Shown here one piece after another: positions 20,054 through 29,189 of a stretch of 64,000 nt of DNA. The position numbers and the translations under genes were made by a program. Source of the stretch: Hymenobacter perfusus (lineage in GTDB: Bacteria; Bacteroidota; Bacteroidia; Cytophagales; Hymenobacteraceae); the NCBI RefSeq assembly GCF_003944765.1, contig NZ_RWIU01000005.1:372001-436000 (forward strand), given 5' to 3'. Every line of letters starts with the position of its first letter. Within the stretch, counting starts at the first letter, position 1. A model generated the notes under the pieces. The model made no database searches and was not told the DNA's origin. It saw only the letters and a program-made list of their open reading frames with translations.

Positions 20054-20701
20054 ATGTCTGCTGTTCTGTTTGAATCTCAATATAACCCACCGGCCGCGTT
20101 TTTCACCGAACTCCTTGGAGCCGAAGCCCTCTGGCTGGAAGCCCACGAGCATTATCGTAAGCAAACCTACCGTAACCGCTGCCTGATTCTCACGGCCCAG
20201 GGCGTGCAGCCGCTTACCATCCCCGTTATCGATGGCAACCGCAGTGAAAAAGTCCTGACCTCGGAAATCGAAATTGACTACCGCCAGAACTGGGTCCACC
20301 GCCACTGGCGCACGTTGCAAACCGCTTACGGCGGTACCCCGTACTTTGAGTACTACGCCGAGTATCTGCACGATATCTACCTGCAGAAGCCGCAGCGGTT
20401 GTTTGAGTTGAACCAGACGTTGCTCCGGTTCTACTTTCGTTGCCTGCGCCTGCGACTGCCTGTTCATCTGACTACCGAGTACCTGACTCTTACCGCCGCC
20501 TCACAACCTCACAACTTCACAACTTCCCCTCTGCTGGACCGGCGCGATTGGCTGACGCCCAAGGCAGTTGTTTCCCCTGAACCTGACAGGACGTCGGTAA
20601 GGCCCTATCCTCAGAGCTTTGGTAAAGATTTTGTACCGGGGCTCAGCATCTTAGACCTGCTGTTTATGCAGGGTCCGGCCGCCGGCAGTTTTCTTTCGTA
20701 G
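20054..20701 (+). CDS. WbqC-family protein
   Basis: The 215-residue cytoplasmic protein resembles the WbqC-like family (PF08889): VLFESQYNPPAAFF at the N-terminus, HYRKQTYRNRCLILTAQGVQ, LTIPVI, YRQNWVHRHWRTLQTAYGGTPYFEYY and the C-terminal FVPGLSILDLLFMQGP. Members occur in polysaccharide or sugar-modification loci and are thought to act on N-containing substrates, but the reaction is not established. The ATG at 20054 fits the family N-terminus better than the start at 19994. The 286-base gap upstream contains no recognisable gene. Confidence 0.8.
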   Translation: MSAVLFESQYNPPAAFFTELLGAEALWLEAHEHYRKQTYRNRCLILTAQGVQPLTIPVIDGNRSEKVLTSEIEIDYRQNWVHRHWRTLQTAYGGTPYFEYYAEYLHDIYLQKPQRLFELNQTLLRFYFRCLRLRLPVHLTTEYLTLTAASQPHNFTTSPLLDRRDWLTPKAVVSPEPDRTSVRPYPQSFGKDFVPGLSILDLLFMQGPAAGSFLS

Positions 20702-20824
20702 TGCATACTGTCGCCCCCGAACCAACGCCCGGTTCAATCTGTTTTCAGATTACATCGGCCAAACCCGCAAATTGGGCCCTATTTGGCCTTGCGGGGTTCC
20801 GTTTTTCTTCACTACCTTATCTGC

Positions 20825-23446
20825 ATGGAAGCTAAATTCTCAAACAGAGTCAAGGAGGTCATCTCCCTGAGCCGGGAAGAGGCCATCCGGCTCGGGCACG
20901 ACTATATCGGTACAGAACATCTGCTACTGGGTATGATCCGCGAGGGGGAGGGCACAGCCATCGGTCTGCTCAAGAAGCTGGGCGTATCGGTTGACGAGCT
21001 TAAGTACGCCCTCGAGCAGGCTACCCGCAACACGGCCACGCAGGGCACGAGCATTACTGGCTCCATCCCGCTGACCAAACAGACCGAGAAAGTCCTCAAG
21101 ATTACCTACCTAGAGGCCAAGATCTTCAAGAGCGAGATTATCGGGACGGAGCACCTGCTCCTTTCGATTCTGCGTGATGAAGACAATATTTCGTCCCAAA
21201 TCCTGAGCAAATTCAACGTGAACTACGAATCCGTCCGCGATTCGCTGGACTACCACGGTAACTCGGCGAACAACCCCACCTCCGGCCCTGAGGCCGATGA
21301 CGACGACAACGACCGCCTCTTTGGGGGCAGTGCAGGCCGCGGCGGAGCCGGAGCTGGCGCTACACCCAAGAAAGGCAACGAGAAGTCGCGTACCCCAGTA
21401 CTCGATAATTTCGGCCGCGACCTGACCAAGCTGGCCGAGGAAGACAAGCTCGACCCCATTGTGGGCCGCGAAAAAGAGATTGAGCGCGTTGCTCAGATCC
21501 TGAGCCGCCGCAAAAAGAACAACCCGATCCTGATCGGTGAGCCTGGCGTTGGTAAAACGGCTATTGCCGAAGGACTCGCCCTGCGCATCATCCAGAAGAA
21601 GGTGTCGCGCGTGCTGTTCGGTAAGCGCGTCGTTACCCTCGACCTCGCGTCGCTGGTAGCAGGCACCAAGTACCGGGGCCAGTTCGAGGAGCGCATGAAG
21701 GCCGTGATGAACGAGCTGGAGAAGTCGCCCGACGTGATTCTGTTCATTGATGAGCTGCACACGATTGTGGGTGCTGGTGGAGCCTCTGGCTCGCTGGATG
21801 CCTCCAACATGTTCAAGCCGGCTTTGGCCCGCGGCGAAATCCAATGCATTGGTGCTACTACGCTCGACGAGTACCGTCAGTACATTGAGAAGGATGGTGC
21901 GTTGGCCCGTCGTTTCCAGATGGTAATGGTGGACCCTACCACGCCCGAGGAGACGATTGAAATCCTGAACAATATCAAGGACAAGTATCAGGACCACCAT
22001 CACGTAGTGTACACCGACAAGGCCATTGAGGCCTGCGTAAAGCTGTCGGACCGCTACATGTCGGACCGGTTCCTGCCCGATAAGGCCATCGACATTCTCG
22101 ATGAGGCCGGTGCCCGCGTGCACATCAACAACATCGTGGTGCCCGAAGATATTCTCAAGCTCGAAGAGCAGATTGAGAACATCAAGGGCGAGAAAAACCG
22201 CGTTGTGAAGTCGCAGAAGTACGAGGAAGCCGCCAAGCTCCGCGACACGGAGAAGAAGCTTATTGATCAGCTCGAACTAGCCAAAAAGGACTGGGAAGAG
22301 GAGACCAAGAAGAAGCGCTACACCGTGAAGGAGGAGAACGTGGCCGAGGTTATTGCCATGATGACCGGCATTCCCGTTTCGCGTGTGGCCCAGAAGGAAA
22401 GCTCCAAGCTCCTGAACATGGGCGAAGAGTTGAAAGGCAAGGTAATCGGGCAGGACAAGGCCATCAAGCAATTGGTGAAAGCCATCCAGCGCACCCGCGT
22501 TGGCCTGAAAGACCCCAAGAAACCCATCGGCTCCTTCGTATTCCTGGGCCCCACGGGCGTAGGTAAAACGGAGCTGGCGAAGGTGCTGGCTACTTACCTC
22601 TTCGACAAGGAAGATTCGCTGGTGCGGATTGACATGTCGGAGTACATGGAGAAATTCAGCATCTCGCGCCTGGTGGGCGCGCCTCCCGGCTATGTTGGTT
22701 ACGAAGAGGGCGGTCAGTTGACGGAGAAAATCCGCCGTAAGCCGTACTCGGTTATCCTGCTGGATGAGATTGAGAAAGCCCACCCGGACGTGTATAACAT
22801 CCTGCTCCAGGTGCTGGATGACGGCATTTTGACCGACGGCCTGGGCCGCAAGGTGGACTTCCGCAATACCATCATCATCATGACCTCGAACATCGGGGCA
22901 CGTGACCTGCAGGACTTCGGCGCTGGTATCGGTTTCGGTACCAAGGCCCGGCAGGAGAACATGGACGAGATGACGAAGGGCACTATCACTAACGCCCTGC
23001 GCAAAACCTTCTCGCCCGAGTTCCTGAACCGCTTGGACGACGTGGTGGTGTTTAACTCGCTGGAGAAGTCGGATATCCACAAGATCATCGACATCAGCCT
23101 CAGCAAGCTGCTGGGCCGCATCCAGACGCTGGGCTACCGCGTGGAGCTGACCGAAGCCGCCAAGGACTTTGTGGCTGAGAAAGGCTACGACCCCAAATAC
23201 GGTGCACGTCCGCTGAACCGGGCCATCCAGAAGTACATCGAAGACCCGATTGCCGAGGAAATCCTGAAGGCGGAAATTGCCCAGGGTGACGTCATCACCG
23301 CCGACTACGTAGCCGGCACGGAGGAATTGGTCTTCGCCGTTAGTAAAAGCGGTGAGCAGACCAACCTCGCCAGCGACGAGCGGCCCGAGGAAGCTCCTGA
23401 ACCTGACAACGACGAATCCACAGACTCGAAGAAGAAAGGTGAGTAA
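20825..23446 (+). CDS. clpC: ATP-dependent Clp protease ATP-binding subunit ClpC
   Basis: The 873-residue AAA+ unfoldase feeds substrates to ClpP in the cytoplasm. Parts in order: a double Clp-N repeat (residues about 1-145, [19 protein letters not shown]), a Gly/Asp-rich linker (about 150-195), D1 with Walker A GEPGVGKT at 238-245, a UVR-like middle domain ([20 protein letters not shown]), and D2 with Walker A GPTGVGKT at 575-582, then the C-terminal D2-small domain and an acidic tail. The UVR middle domain and overall length separate ClpC from ClpA and ClpB. The ATG at 20825 ([20 protein letters not shown]) is the family start. It stands alone with its own terminator. Confidence 0.96.
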   Translation: MEAKFSNRVKEVISLSREEAIRLGHDYIGTEHLLLGMIREGEGTAIGLLKKLGVSVDELKYALEQATRNTATQGTSITGSIPLTKQTEKVLKITYLEAKIFKSEIIGTEHLLLSILRDEDNISSQILSKFNVNYESVRDSLDYHGNSANNPTSGPEADDDDNDRLFGGSAGRGGAGAGATPKKGNEKSRTPVLDNFGRDLTKLAEEDKLDPIVGREKEIERVAQILSRRKKNNPILIGEPGVGKTAIAEGLALRIIQKKVSRVLFGKRVVTLDLASLVAGTKYRGQFEERMKAVMNELEKSPDVILFIDELHTIVGAGGASGSLDASNMFKPALARGEIQCIGATTLDEYRQYIEKDGALARRFQMVMVDPTTPEETIEILNNIKDKYQDHHHVVYTDKAIEACVKLSDRYMSDRFLPDKAIDILDEAGARVHINNIVVPEDILKLEEQIENIKGEKNRVVKSQKYEEAAKLRDTEKKLIDQLELAKKDWEEETKKKRYTVKEENVAEVIAMMTGIPVSRVAQKESSKLLNMGEELKGKVIGQDKAIKQLVKAIQRTRVGLKDPKKPIGSFVFLGPTGVGKTELAKVLATYLFDKEDSLVRIDMSEYMEKFSISRLVGAPPGYVGYEEGGQLTEKIRRKPYSVILLDEIEKAHPDVYNILLQVLDDGILTDGLGRKVDFRNTIIIMTSNIGARDLQDFGAGIGFGTKARQENMDEMTKGTITNALRKTFSPEFLNRLDDVVVFNSLEKSDIHKIIDISLSKLLGRIQTLGYRVELTEAAKDFVAEKGYDPKYGARPLNRAIQKYIEDPIAEEILKAEIAQGDVITADYVAGTEELVFAVSKSGEQTNLASDERPEEAPEPDNDESTDSKKKGE

Positions 23447-23465
23447 TTAAGTTTGCTTGTGAATA

Positions 23466-23501
23466 AAACCGGCCGGTTCCTGTAGAGGAGCCGGCCGGTT
23501 T
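23466..23501 (+). terminator. Terminator after clpC
   Basis: Perfect 11-base arms aaaccggccgg and ccggccggttt enclose 14 bases, starting 20 bases after the clpC stop. Confidence 0.8.
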
Positions 23502-23570
23502 CGTTTACAGACGAAATATCAAGTAGAGAACGTATTAAATCATGAAGCCAATAACAACAATTGACAAATC

Positions 23571-24068
23571 CTACATTCCATTGAATGACAGTGCGCTAAA
23601 CTGTTTTGTCGATGGATCAAATAAAGCACCCCAATAATTAGAGCCACCATCGCAGACTACTATGAGATTAACAGTAAGATCGGTATGTAACTCACTATAT
23701 AACTCAACATCTCTGATCGGAAAAGCATTTACATAAACAAACTTCTTTCCTTTTATAACTACGCCAATATATTGGAAACCAAAATTTTCCATGCTTTGCA
23801 CCTTTTTACTCAGTAAACAACATTCAGTAGCAATTATACTATTGATATTTCCAAAGTTATTCTCTAATAGCAGGATATCTTCTTGCATAGGATACCAGTA
23901 ATTTTTTATATTTTTTGGCACATAACGTGAGCATTGCACGAAGCGCTTATGAGCATCAAACTTATTCAATACAATACTAAACAACGGCTTAAACTCCAAT
24001 GATTGAGCATTGACTCTGTATTGAATAACAATCAGAAGTAGAGCTACCAGCAAATGTTTTATTCTCAT
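23571..24068 (-). CDS. AT-rich gene for a secreted protein of unknown function
   Basis: The 165-residue product has a signal peptide (MRIKHLLVALLLIVIQYRVNA, then QSLEFKP). The mature domain contains YVPKNIKNYWYPMQEDI, FGFQYIGVVIKGKKFVYVNAF and NLIVVCDGGSNYWGALFDP; no family is recognised with certainty. The gene and its flanks are much richer in A and T than everything around it, suggesting recent transfer or a weakly constrained accessory gene. It stands between clpC and an acyl-CoA carboxylase gene, with no partner. Confidence 0.7.
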   Translation of the reverse strand: MRIKHLLVALLLIVIQYRVNAQSLEFKPLFSIVLNKFDAHKRFVQCSRYVPKNIKNYWYPMQEDILLLENNFGNINSIIATECCLLSKKVQSMENFGFQYIGVVIKGKKFVYVNAFPIRDVELYSELHTDLTVNLIVVCDGGSNYWGALFDPSTKQFSALSFNGM

Positions 24069-24247
24069 AAATTCGGTTACTATATTCAAAGAGTGAATGG
24101 TGAACACAGCACTATACTAGCAATTTAAAATTAAAATATATGATTTATGCCCATGTGTAGTATAAGTTATGTTTGCATCAGATTATGCCAGCTAAGCTAG
24201 TGGATACCGCCTCGGAATTCTGGTGCGGCTTTTCTGTACCCGAGCGT

Positions 24248-24255
24248 TACCTTTG
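24248..24255 (+). promoter_or_regulatory. Bacteroidota -7 element before the acyl-CoA carboxylase gene
   Basis: TACCTTTG matches TAnnTTTG and lies 40 bases upstream of the start codon at 24296. Confidence 0.5.
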
Positions 24256-24295
24256 AACCTGTTCCCAAGTAGCTACCCTGACCTTCCCACCCACG

Positions 24296-25864
24296 ATGTC
24301 TGATCCGCACGCTGACGCCCAACTAAGCAAAACCGAAATTCTCGCCCGCAAAAACGCCGAAGCCCTGCTCGGCGGGGGCCAGGCCCGCATTGATGCCCAG
24401 CATAAGAAAGGCAAGCTCACCGCCCGGGAGCGGATTGACCTGCTGTTTGATGAAGGCTCGTTTGAGGAAATCGGCAAGTTTGTGATGCACCGTTCCAAGG
24501 ACTTCGGTCTGGACAAGGAGTATTACCTCGGCGACGGCGTGATAACGGGCTACGGCACGGTGAACGGCCGGCTGGTGTACGCGTTTTCCCAGGATTTCAC
24601 GGTGTTTGGCGGATCTTTGAGCGAAACCCACGCCGAGAAAATCGTGAAGATCATGGACCTCGCCATGAAGAACGGCGCCCCAGTGCTCGGCCTCAACGAC
24701 TCCGGCGGAGCCCGGATTCAGGAAGGCGTGGTGAGCCTGGGCGGCTACGCTGATATCTTCTACAAGAACACCCTGGCCTCGGGCGTGGTACCGCAGCTGT
24801 CGGCCATTATGGGGCCGTGCGCGGGCGGCGCGGTGTACTCGCCGGCCATTACCGACTTCATCCTGATGGTGGAGGACACGAGCTACATGTTCGTGACCGG
24901 CCCGAACGTGGTGAAGACCGTCACCCACGAAAACGTGACTAGCGAGGAGCTGGGCGGGGCCAGCACCCACTCGGCTAAGAGCGGCGTGACGCATTTCTCG
25001 TGCGCCAACGAAGTGGCCTGCATCAACCACCTCAAGCAGCTGCTGAGCTACATGCCCCAGAACTGCGAGGAAACGGCCCCCATGGTGCCCTACGAGGCCG
25101 GCCAGGACGAAAGCCGGGCGGTGCTCGACACCATCATCCCCGACAACCCGAACCAGCCCTACGACATGCGGGAGGTAATTGACGGCCTGATCGACGCCGG
25201 CTCCTTCCTGGAAGTGCACCAGAATTTCGCCGAGAATATTGTGGTGGGTTTTGCCCGTCTGGGTGGCCGCAGCATCGGCATCGTGGGCAACCAGCCGGCG
25301 GTACTGGCCGGCGTGCTTGATATCAACGCCAGCACCAAGGCCGCCCGCTTCGTGCGGTTCTGCGACTCGTTCAACATCCCGCTGCTGGTGCTGGAAGACG
25401 TGCCCGGCTTCCTGCCCGGCACCGACCAGGAGTGGCGCGGCATCATCACCAACGGGGCCAAGCTGCTCTACGCCTTCTGCGAAGCCACCGTGCCGCGCAT
25501 CACCGTGATTACCCGCAAAGCCTACGGCGGCGCGTACGACGTGATGAACAGCAAGCATATCGGAGCTGATATGAACTACGCCTGGCCTACCGCCGAAATT
25601 GCGGTAATGGGCGCTAAGGGCGCGGCCGAAATCATCTTCAAGCGCGAAATTGCCGCCTCCGAAAACCCCGAAGCCAAGCTCCAGGAGAAGGTAGACGAGT
25701 ACCAGCAGAAGTTCGCAACGCCCTACCGCGCCGCCCACCGGGGCTTCGTAGACGAGGTAATCCTGCCCTCCCAGACGCGCCAGAAGCTGATCCGCGCCTT
25801 CAAGATGCTGGAAAACAAGGTGGACACTCTTCCCCGCAAAAAGCACGGCAACATTCCGCTGTAA
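24296..25864 (+). CDS. Acyl-CoA carboxylase carboxyltransferase (beta) subunit, PccB-like
   Basis: The 522-residue cytoplasmic protein transfers the carboxyl group from biotin to an acyl-CoA such as propionyl-CoA. It has both halves of the carboxyltransferase fold: the N-terminal part with [18 protein letters not shown] and [14 protein letters not shown], and the C-terminal part with [20 protein letters not shown] and [19 protein letters not shown]. The length and motifs fit PccB rather than AccD. No biotin carboxylase or BCCP gene is beside it, so its partner is encoded elsewhere. A GNAT gene follows after 9 bases. Confidence 0.93.
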   Translation: MSDPHADAQLSKTEILARKNAEALLGGGQARIDAQHKKGKLTARERIDLLFDEGSFEEIGKFVMHRSKDFGLDKEYYLGDGVITGYGTVNGRLVYAFSQDFTVFGGSLSETHAEKIVKIMDLAMKNGAPVLGLNDSGGARIQEGVVSLGGYADIFYKNTLASGVVPQLSAIMGPCAGGAVYSPAITDFILMVEDTSYMFVTGPNVVKTVTHENVTSEELGGASTHSAKSGVTHFSCANEVACINHLKQLLSYMPQNCEETAPMVPYEAGQDESRAVLDTIIPDNPNQPYDMREVIDGLIDAGSFLEVHQNFAENIVVGFARLGGRSIGIVGNQPAVLAGVLDINASTKAARFVRFCDSFNIPLLVLEDVPGFLPGTDQEWRGIITNGAKLLYAFCEATVPRITVITRKAYGGAYDVMNSKHIGADMNYAWPTAEIAVMGAKGAAEIIFKREIAASENPEAKLQEKVDEYQQKFATPYRAAHRGFVDEVILPSQTRQKLIRAFKMLENKVDTLPRKKHGNIPL

Positions 25865-25873
25865 GAAGCTGCC

Positions 25874-26395
25874 ATGTCCATCACCATTCGCCCTTTCACG
25901 CTTCAGGATGCGCCCGCCATTCGGCAGCTGTACCAACGCGTATCAGCAGAAAGCGGCGGGCTGGCCCGGCAGCCCGAAGAAATAACTGAGGAGTACGTTC
26001 ACCATTTTCTGACGCGCAGCCTTGACAAGGGCGTAGGGCTGGTGGCGGAGCGTAACGGCGAGCTGGTGGCGGAAATTCACGCGTACCAGGCGGGCCTACA
26101 GATATTCGCTCACGTGCTCGGCGACCTGACGGTGGCCATTGATGTCTCGGCACAGGGCCAGGGTTTGGGGCGGCGGCTATTTACTGAGTTGCTGAGCCAA
26201 ACGAAGGCCCGGTTTCCAGAGGTAAGCCGCGTGGAACTGCTGGTGCGCGAAAGCAACACCCGCGCCATTGCGCTGTACGAGAAGCTGGGCTTCCGCCAGG
26301 AAGGCCGCTTCGAGGGACGCGTAGCCGGCGCGCAGGGCCTGGAAGCGGATATTCCGATGGCCTGGCACGCGCCGGGGCCGCCGGACACTACGTAA
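25874..26395 (+). CDS. GNAT-family N-acetyltransferase
   Basis: The 173-residue cytoplasmic protein has the GNAT fold (PF00583): acetyl-CoA-binding loop GQGLGRRLF around residue 95, preceded by the strand LTVAIDVSAQ, and the C-terminal RVELLVRESNTRAIALYEKLGFRQEGRFEG. The acceptor substrate cannot be told. It begins 9 bases after the carboxylase stop and is probably co-transcribed. Confidence 0.87.
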   Translation: MSITIRPFTLQDAPAIRQLYQRVSAESGGLARQPEEITEEYVHHFLTRSLDKGVGLVAERNGELVAEIHAYQAGLQIFAHVLGDLTVAIDVSAQGQGLGRRLFTELLSQTKARFPEVSRVELLVRESNTRAIALYEKLGFRQEGRFEGRVAGAQGLEADIPMAWHAPGPPDTT

Positions 26396-26441
26396 ACCAT
26401 TCGGCCCGGCCGTTGTATTTTATCTTTTGATTCCTCATTCC

Positions 26442-27512
26442 ATGCGTCTAGAAAGCTTCGACTTCCTCCAGAAATACCTCAACAATCCCTCTCCCACTGG
26501 CTTCGAGATGGAAGGCCAGAAAATATGGCTCGACTACCTGAAACCGTATATCGATGAGTACTTCGTGGATACCTACGGCACAGTGGTGGGCGTCATCAAC
26601 CCCGAGGCCGAGTACAAAGTGGTGATTGAGGCCCACGCCGACGAAATCAGCTACTTCGTCAACTTCATCACCGAATCGGGCTTCCTGTACCTGCGCAAGA
26701 ACGGTGGCTCCGACCCTTTGGTGGCCCCAAGCAAACGGGTAAACATCCACACCAAGAAGGGCATTGTGAAGGCGGTGTTCGGCTGGCCGGCCATTCACGT
26801 GCGTAAGGTGGAGCAGGATAAAGCCCCCACCATCGAAACCGTGTTCCTGGATTGCGGCGCCTCCTCCAAGGAAGAGGTGGAGGCAATGGGTATTCATGTG
26901 GGCTCGGTGGTGACGTTTGAGGACGAGTTTACGGTGCTTAACGACCGGTTCTACGTGGGCCGGGCGCTAGATAACCGCATCGGTGGGTTCATGATTGCCG
27001 AGGTGGCCCGCCGCCTCAAGGAAGAGGGCAAAAAGCTACCCTTCGGCCTCTACATCGTGAATGCGGTGCAGGAGGAAATCGGGCTGCGGGGCGCGGAGAT
27101 GATTGCCCACCGCATCAAGCCCGACGTGGCCATCGTGACGGACGTGATTCACGATACCCAGTCGCCGATGTACGAGAAAAAGACTTCCGGTGACCTGTTC
27201 TGCGGCAAAGGCCCCGTAATTACCTACGGCCCGGCCGTGCAGAACAACCTGCGGGAACTCATCATCGAAACGGCCCAGAGTGCCGAGATTCCCTTCCAGC
27301 GCGCCGCCGCCACCCGCGCCACCGGCACCGATACGGACGCCTTCGCCTACTCCCACTCCGGCGTAGCCTCGGCCCTGATTTCGCTGCCCCTCAAGTACAT
27401 GCACACCACCGTGGAAACTGTCCATAAAGACGACGTGCAGAGCGTAATCAATCTGATTTACGAAACGCTGCTCCGCATCGAGGACAAGCACGATTTCCGC
27501 TATTTCAGCTAA
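26442..27512 (+). CDS. M42-family aminopeptidase (glutamyl aminopeptidase/FrvX type)
   Basis: The 356-residue cytoplasmic metallopeptidase belongs to the M42 family of dinuclear-zinc aminopeptidases that form tetrahedral 12-mers. Metal and catalytic residues appear in EAHADEISYFV (His and Asp), DNRIGGFM, the VQEEIGLRGAEM pair of Glu, VAIVTDVIHD, and the C-terminal KYMHTTVETVHKDD. The first ATG at 26442 gives the usual start (MRLESFDFLQKYLNNPSPTG). A short tandem repeat and a hairpin lie after the gene. Confidence 0.92.
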   Translation: MRLESFDFLQKYLNNPSPTGFEMEGQKIWLDYLKPYIDEYFVDTYGTVVGVINPEAEYKVVIEAHADEISYFVNFITESGFLYLRKNGGSDPLVAPSKRVNIHTKKGIVKAVFGWPAIHVRKVEQDKAPTIETVFLDCGASSKEEVEAMGIHVGSVVTFEDEFTVLNDRFYVGRALDNRIGGFMIAEVARRLKEEGKKLPFGLYIVNAVQEEIGLRGAEMIAHRIKPDVAIVTDVIHDTQSPMYEKKTSGDLFCGKGPVITYGPAVQNNLRELIIETAQSAEIPFQRAAATRATGTDTDAFAYSHSGVASALISLPLKYMHTTVETVHKDDVQSVINLIYETLLRIEDKHDFRYFS

Positions 27513-27731
27513 TCACGGATTTTTTCGGATTTAGAATGATTAGTCGGATTAGTCGGATTAGTCGGATTTCGTGGACGATTCCTTGGGTCTAACTACTCAC
27601 AGACGGAAGCAGATTTGTCCTGACACATGCAGAGTCTGTATACCGAAGCCGCAGCAGGTTGCTGTGGCTTCGGTAGTTTTGGTATTTCCATTATCCATGC
27701 AATCTGATGAATCTGCCTGAATCCGTGATTC
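27511..27731. repeat. Short tandem repeat and flanking inverted arms between M42 and BtuF-like genes
   Basis: Three or more copies of ttagtcgga follow one another at 27539-27568. The locus is bracketed by aatcacggatttttt (from 27511, starting in the M42 stop codon) and gaatccgtgatt (to 27731), which are reverse complements over about 12 bases. A related pair brackets the gap at 38.87-39.08 kb. The right arm lies inside the first codons of the next gene. Confidence 0.65.
27641..27680 (+). terminator. Possible terminator after the M42 peptidase gene
   Basis: Arms taccgaagcc and ggcttcggta enclose 15 bases and are followed by gtttt. Confidence 0.5.
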
Positions 27732-28510
27732 CGCTCACCGTAACCGACCAGATGGACCGGCGGGTGGCCGTGCCGTTTCCGCCCCGGCGGATTGTGTCGC
27801 TGGTTCCCTCGCAGACGGAGTTGCTGTTTGATCTGGGGTTGGGGGAGCGAGTGATGGGCATCACGAAGTTCTGTATTCATCCGGCCGAGGCCCGGCAGTC
27901 GGCCACCGTCATTGGCGGCACCAAGAACTTCGATTTCGACAAGATTGACGCCCTTCGGCCCGACCTCATTATCGGCAACAAGGAAGAAAACTACCAGGCC
28001 GGTATCGAGCAGCTGGCGGAGAAGTACCCGGTCTGGATGAGCGACATCAGTACCCTGCCCGATTCGCTGAGTATGATCCGGCGCGTAGGCCTGCTCACTG
28101 GCCGCCAGGAAGCCGCCGACGCCCTGGCTACCGAAATTGCGGCTTCTTTCGTGGCCCTTCCCCCGATGGCCAAGCCTGTATCGGCGGCGTATTTCATCTG
28201 GCGCAAGCCTTACATGGTGTCAGCCGGCGGCACCTTCATTGATGAGATGCTGGCGCGGGCTGGCTTCCAGAACGTATTCAGCCACCTGGGCCGCTACCCC
28301 GAAATAACACCCAAGCAACTGCAAACCGCTGCGCCTCAGCAGATTCTATTGTCCTCCGAGCCTTACCCCTTCGGCGAAAAGCACGTCGCGGAGTTCCAGG
28401 AAATCTGCCCCACGGCCTCTATCCGCATTGTGGATGGGGAGCTGTTCAGCTGGTACGGCAGCCGCCTGCGTCACTCCGCCGCCTATTTCCGCGAGTTGCG
28501 GGCACGATAG
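27707..28510 (+). CDS. BtuF-like helical-backbone metal/cobalamin receptor, no signal peptide
   Basis: The 267-residue protein has the periplasmic binding protein type III fold (PF01497): RIVSLVPSQTELLFDLGLGERVMGIT, LRPDLIIGNKEEN, a long linker helix (residues about 105-140), then YFIWRKPYMVSAGGTFIDEML and PEITPKQLQ. Such proteins bind cobalamin, haem or iron-siderophore complexes for ABC import. There is no signal peptide or lipobox, which is odd for a binding protein, and no permease or ATPase gene nearby. The first about 9 residues come from a dispersed repeat; homology begins near TVTDQMDRRVAVP. A start at 27752 is a possible alternative. Confidence 0.8.
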   Translation: MNLPESVIPLTVTDQMDRRVAVPFPPRRIVSLVPSQTELLFDLGLGERVMGITKFCIHPAEARQSATVIGGTKNFDFDKIDALRPDLIIGNKEENYQAGIEQLAEKYPVWMSDISTLPDSLSMIRRVGLLTGRQEAADALATEIAASFVALPPMAKPVSAAYFIWRKPYMVSAGGTFIDEMLARAGFQNVFSHLGRYPEITPKQLQTAAPQQILLSSEPYPFGEKHVAEFQEICPTASIRIVDGELFSWYGSRLRHSAAYFRELRAR

Positions 28511-28526
28511 GTCGTTACACCGGTTG

Positions 28527-29054
28527 TTAGCGAATAAAAATAGAGCCCGGGGGATGCTCCTTCTTGGGCATCCGCTTCAGCCATATATCAACCACCGTTG
28601 CCGATTGCGTGTCTGTTGGGTGAATGATGTGTAGTTGCGCAATTGCCACCGGAGTTATACGCAGCTTACTTGTTGCCTCTGCACTCAACCAATGGCCGTC
28701 AATGGCAAACTGCAATGGCCCCGGCAGCTTCAACCGTCGTCCCAGCTGTGGCAAAGATTCTGTCGGCACTCGCCGCGTTGAGTTAATAATCAGTACCCCC
28801 GTTGTACCTACACTTGCTTGCCAGGGTAGTGGAGTATTGTCATTGGTACGCATCGACAGCTTGTATACTTCGATTCCCTGAATATCAGAAGGCACGAAAT
28901 CGGCAACTAGGCCATTGATAATGGTAGTGGAATTGAGTAGATAGATAGGGTCCGCTTCGGGCCGTATGTAGGATTGGGGCTGTTGCGCATACGCTACATT
29001 GGCCATTGCCCACATACTTACCGCTCCAAGTACCAAGGGTTTACGAATAGTCAT
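28527..29054 (-). CDS. Small secreted protein with a SusC-plug-like segment
   Basis: The 175-residue product has a signal peptide (MTIRKPLVLGAVSMWAMANVAYA). Residues about 34-92 (DPIYLLNSTTIING, VPSDIQGIEVYKLS, TGVLIINSTRR) follow the pattern of the plug domain of SusC/TonB-dependent receptors, where the form is PLYVVDG, DIESIEVLKD and GVVLITTK. The barrel is missing. The C-terminal part (LPGPLQFAIDGHWLSAEATSKL, IAQLHIIHPT) is not recognised. It may be a domesticated plug fragment or an independent TonB-linked protein. It is convergent with the binding protein gene and divergent-free otherwise. Confidence 0.6.
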   Translation of the reverse strand: MTIRKPLVLGAVSMWAMANVAYAQQPQSYIRPEADPIYLLNSTTIINGLVADFVPSDIQGIEVYKLSMRTNDNTPLPWQASVGTTGVLIINSTRRVPTESLPQLGRRLKLPGPLQFAIDGHWLSAEATSKLRITPVAIAQLHIIHPTDTQSATVVDIWLKRMPKKEHPPGSIFIR

Positions 29055-29144
29055 TTGGGGGAATAGTGTATATAGTTAGCAATAAACAACCAAAATCCAT
29101 AAGCTAGTGATATAGGTTACCCAACCAGGTTGCCTACATCAAGC

Positions 29145-29187
29145 AGATAAATAGGTTGCTCATCTCTGATGGGCAACCTATTTATCT
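29145..29187 (-). terminator. Terminator after aroA
   Basis: Perfect 15-base arms agataaataggttgc and gcaacctatttatct enclose 13 bases. The hairpin lies directly beyond the aroA stop on the minus strand. Confidence 0.75.
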
Positions 29188-29189
29188 AT

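Noticed and set aside
24323..25936. 537-codon open frame on the minus strand opposite the carboxylase gene
   Set aside because: It is the antisense shadow of a well-supported gene; high GC at third positions leaves long stop-free opposite frames. No family pattern is seen in it.
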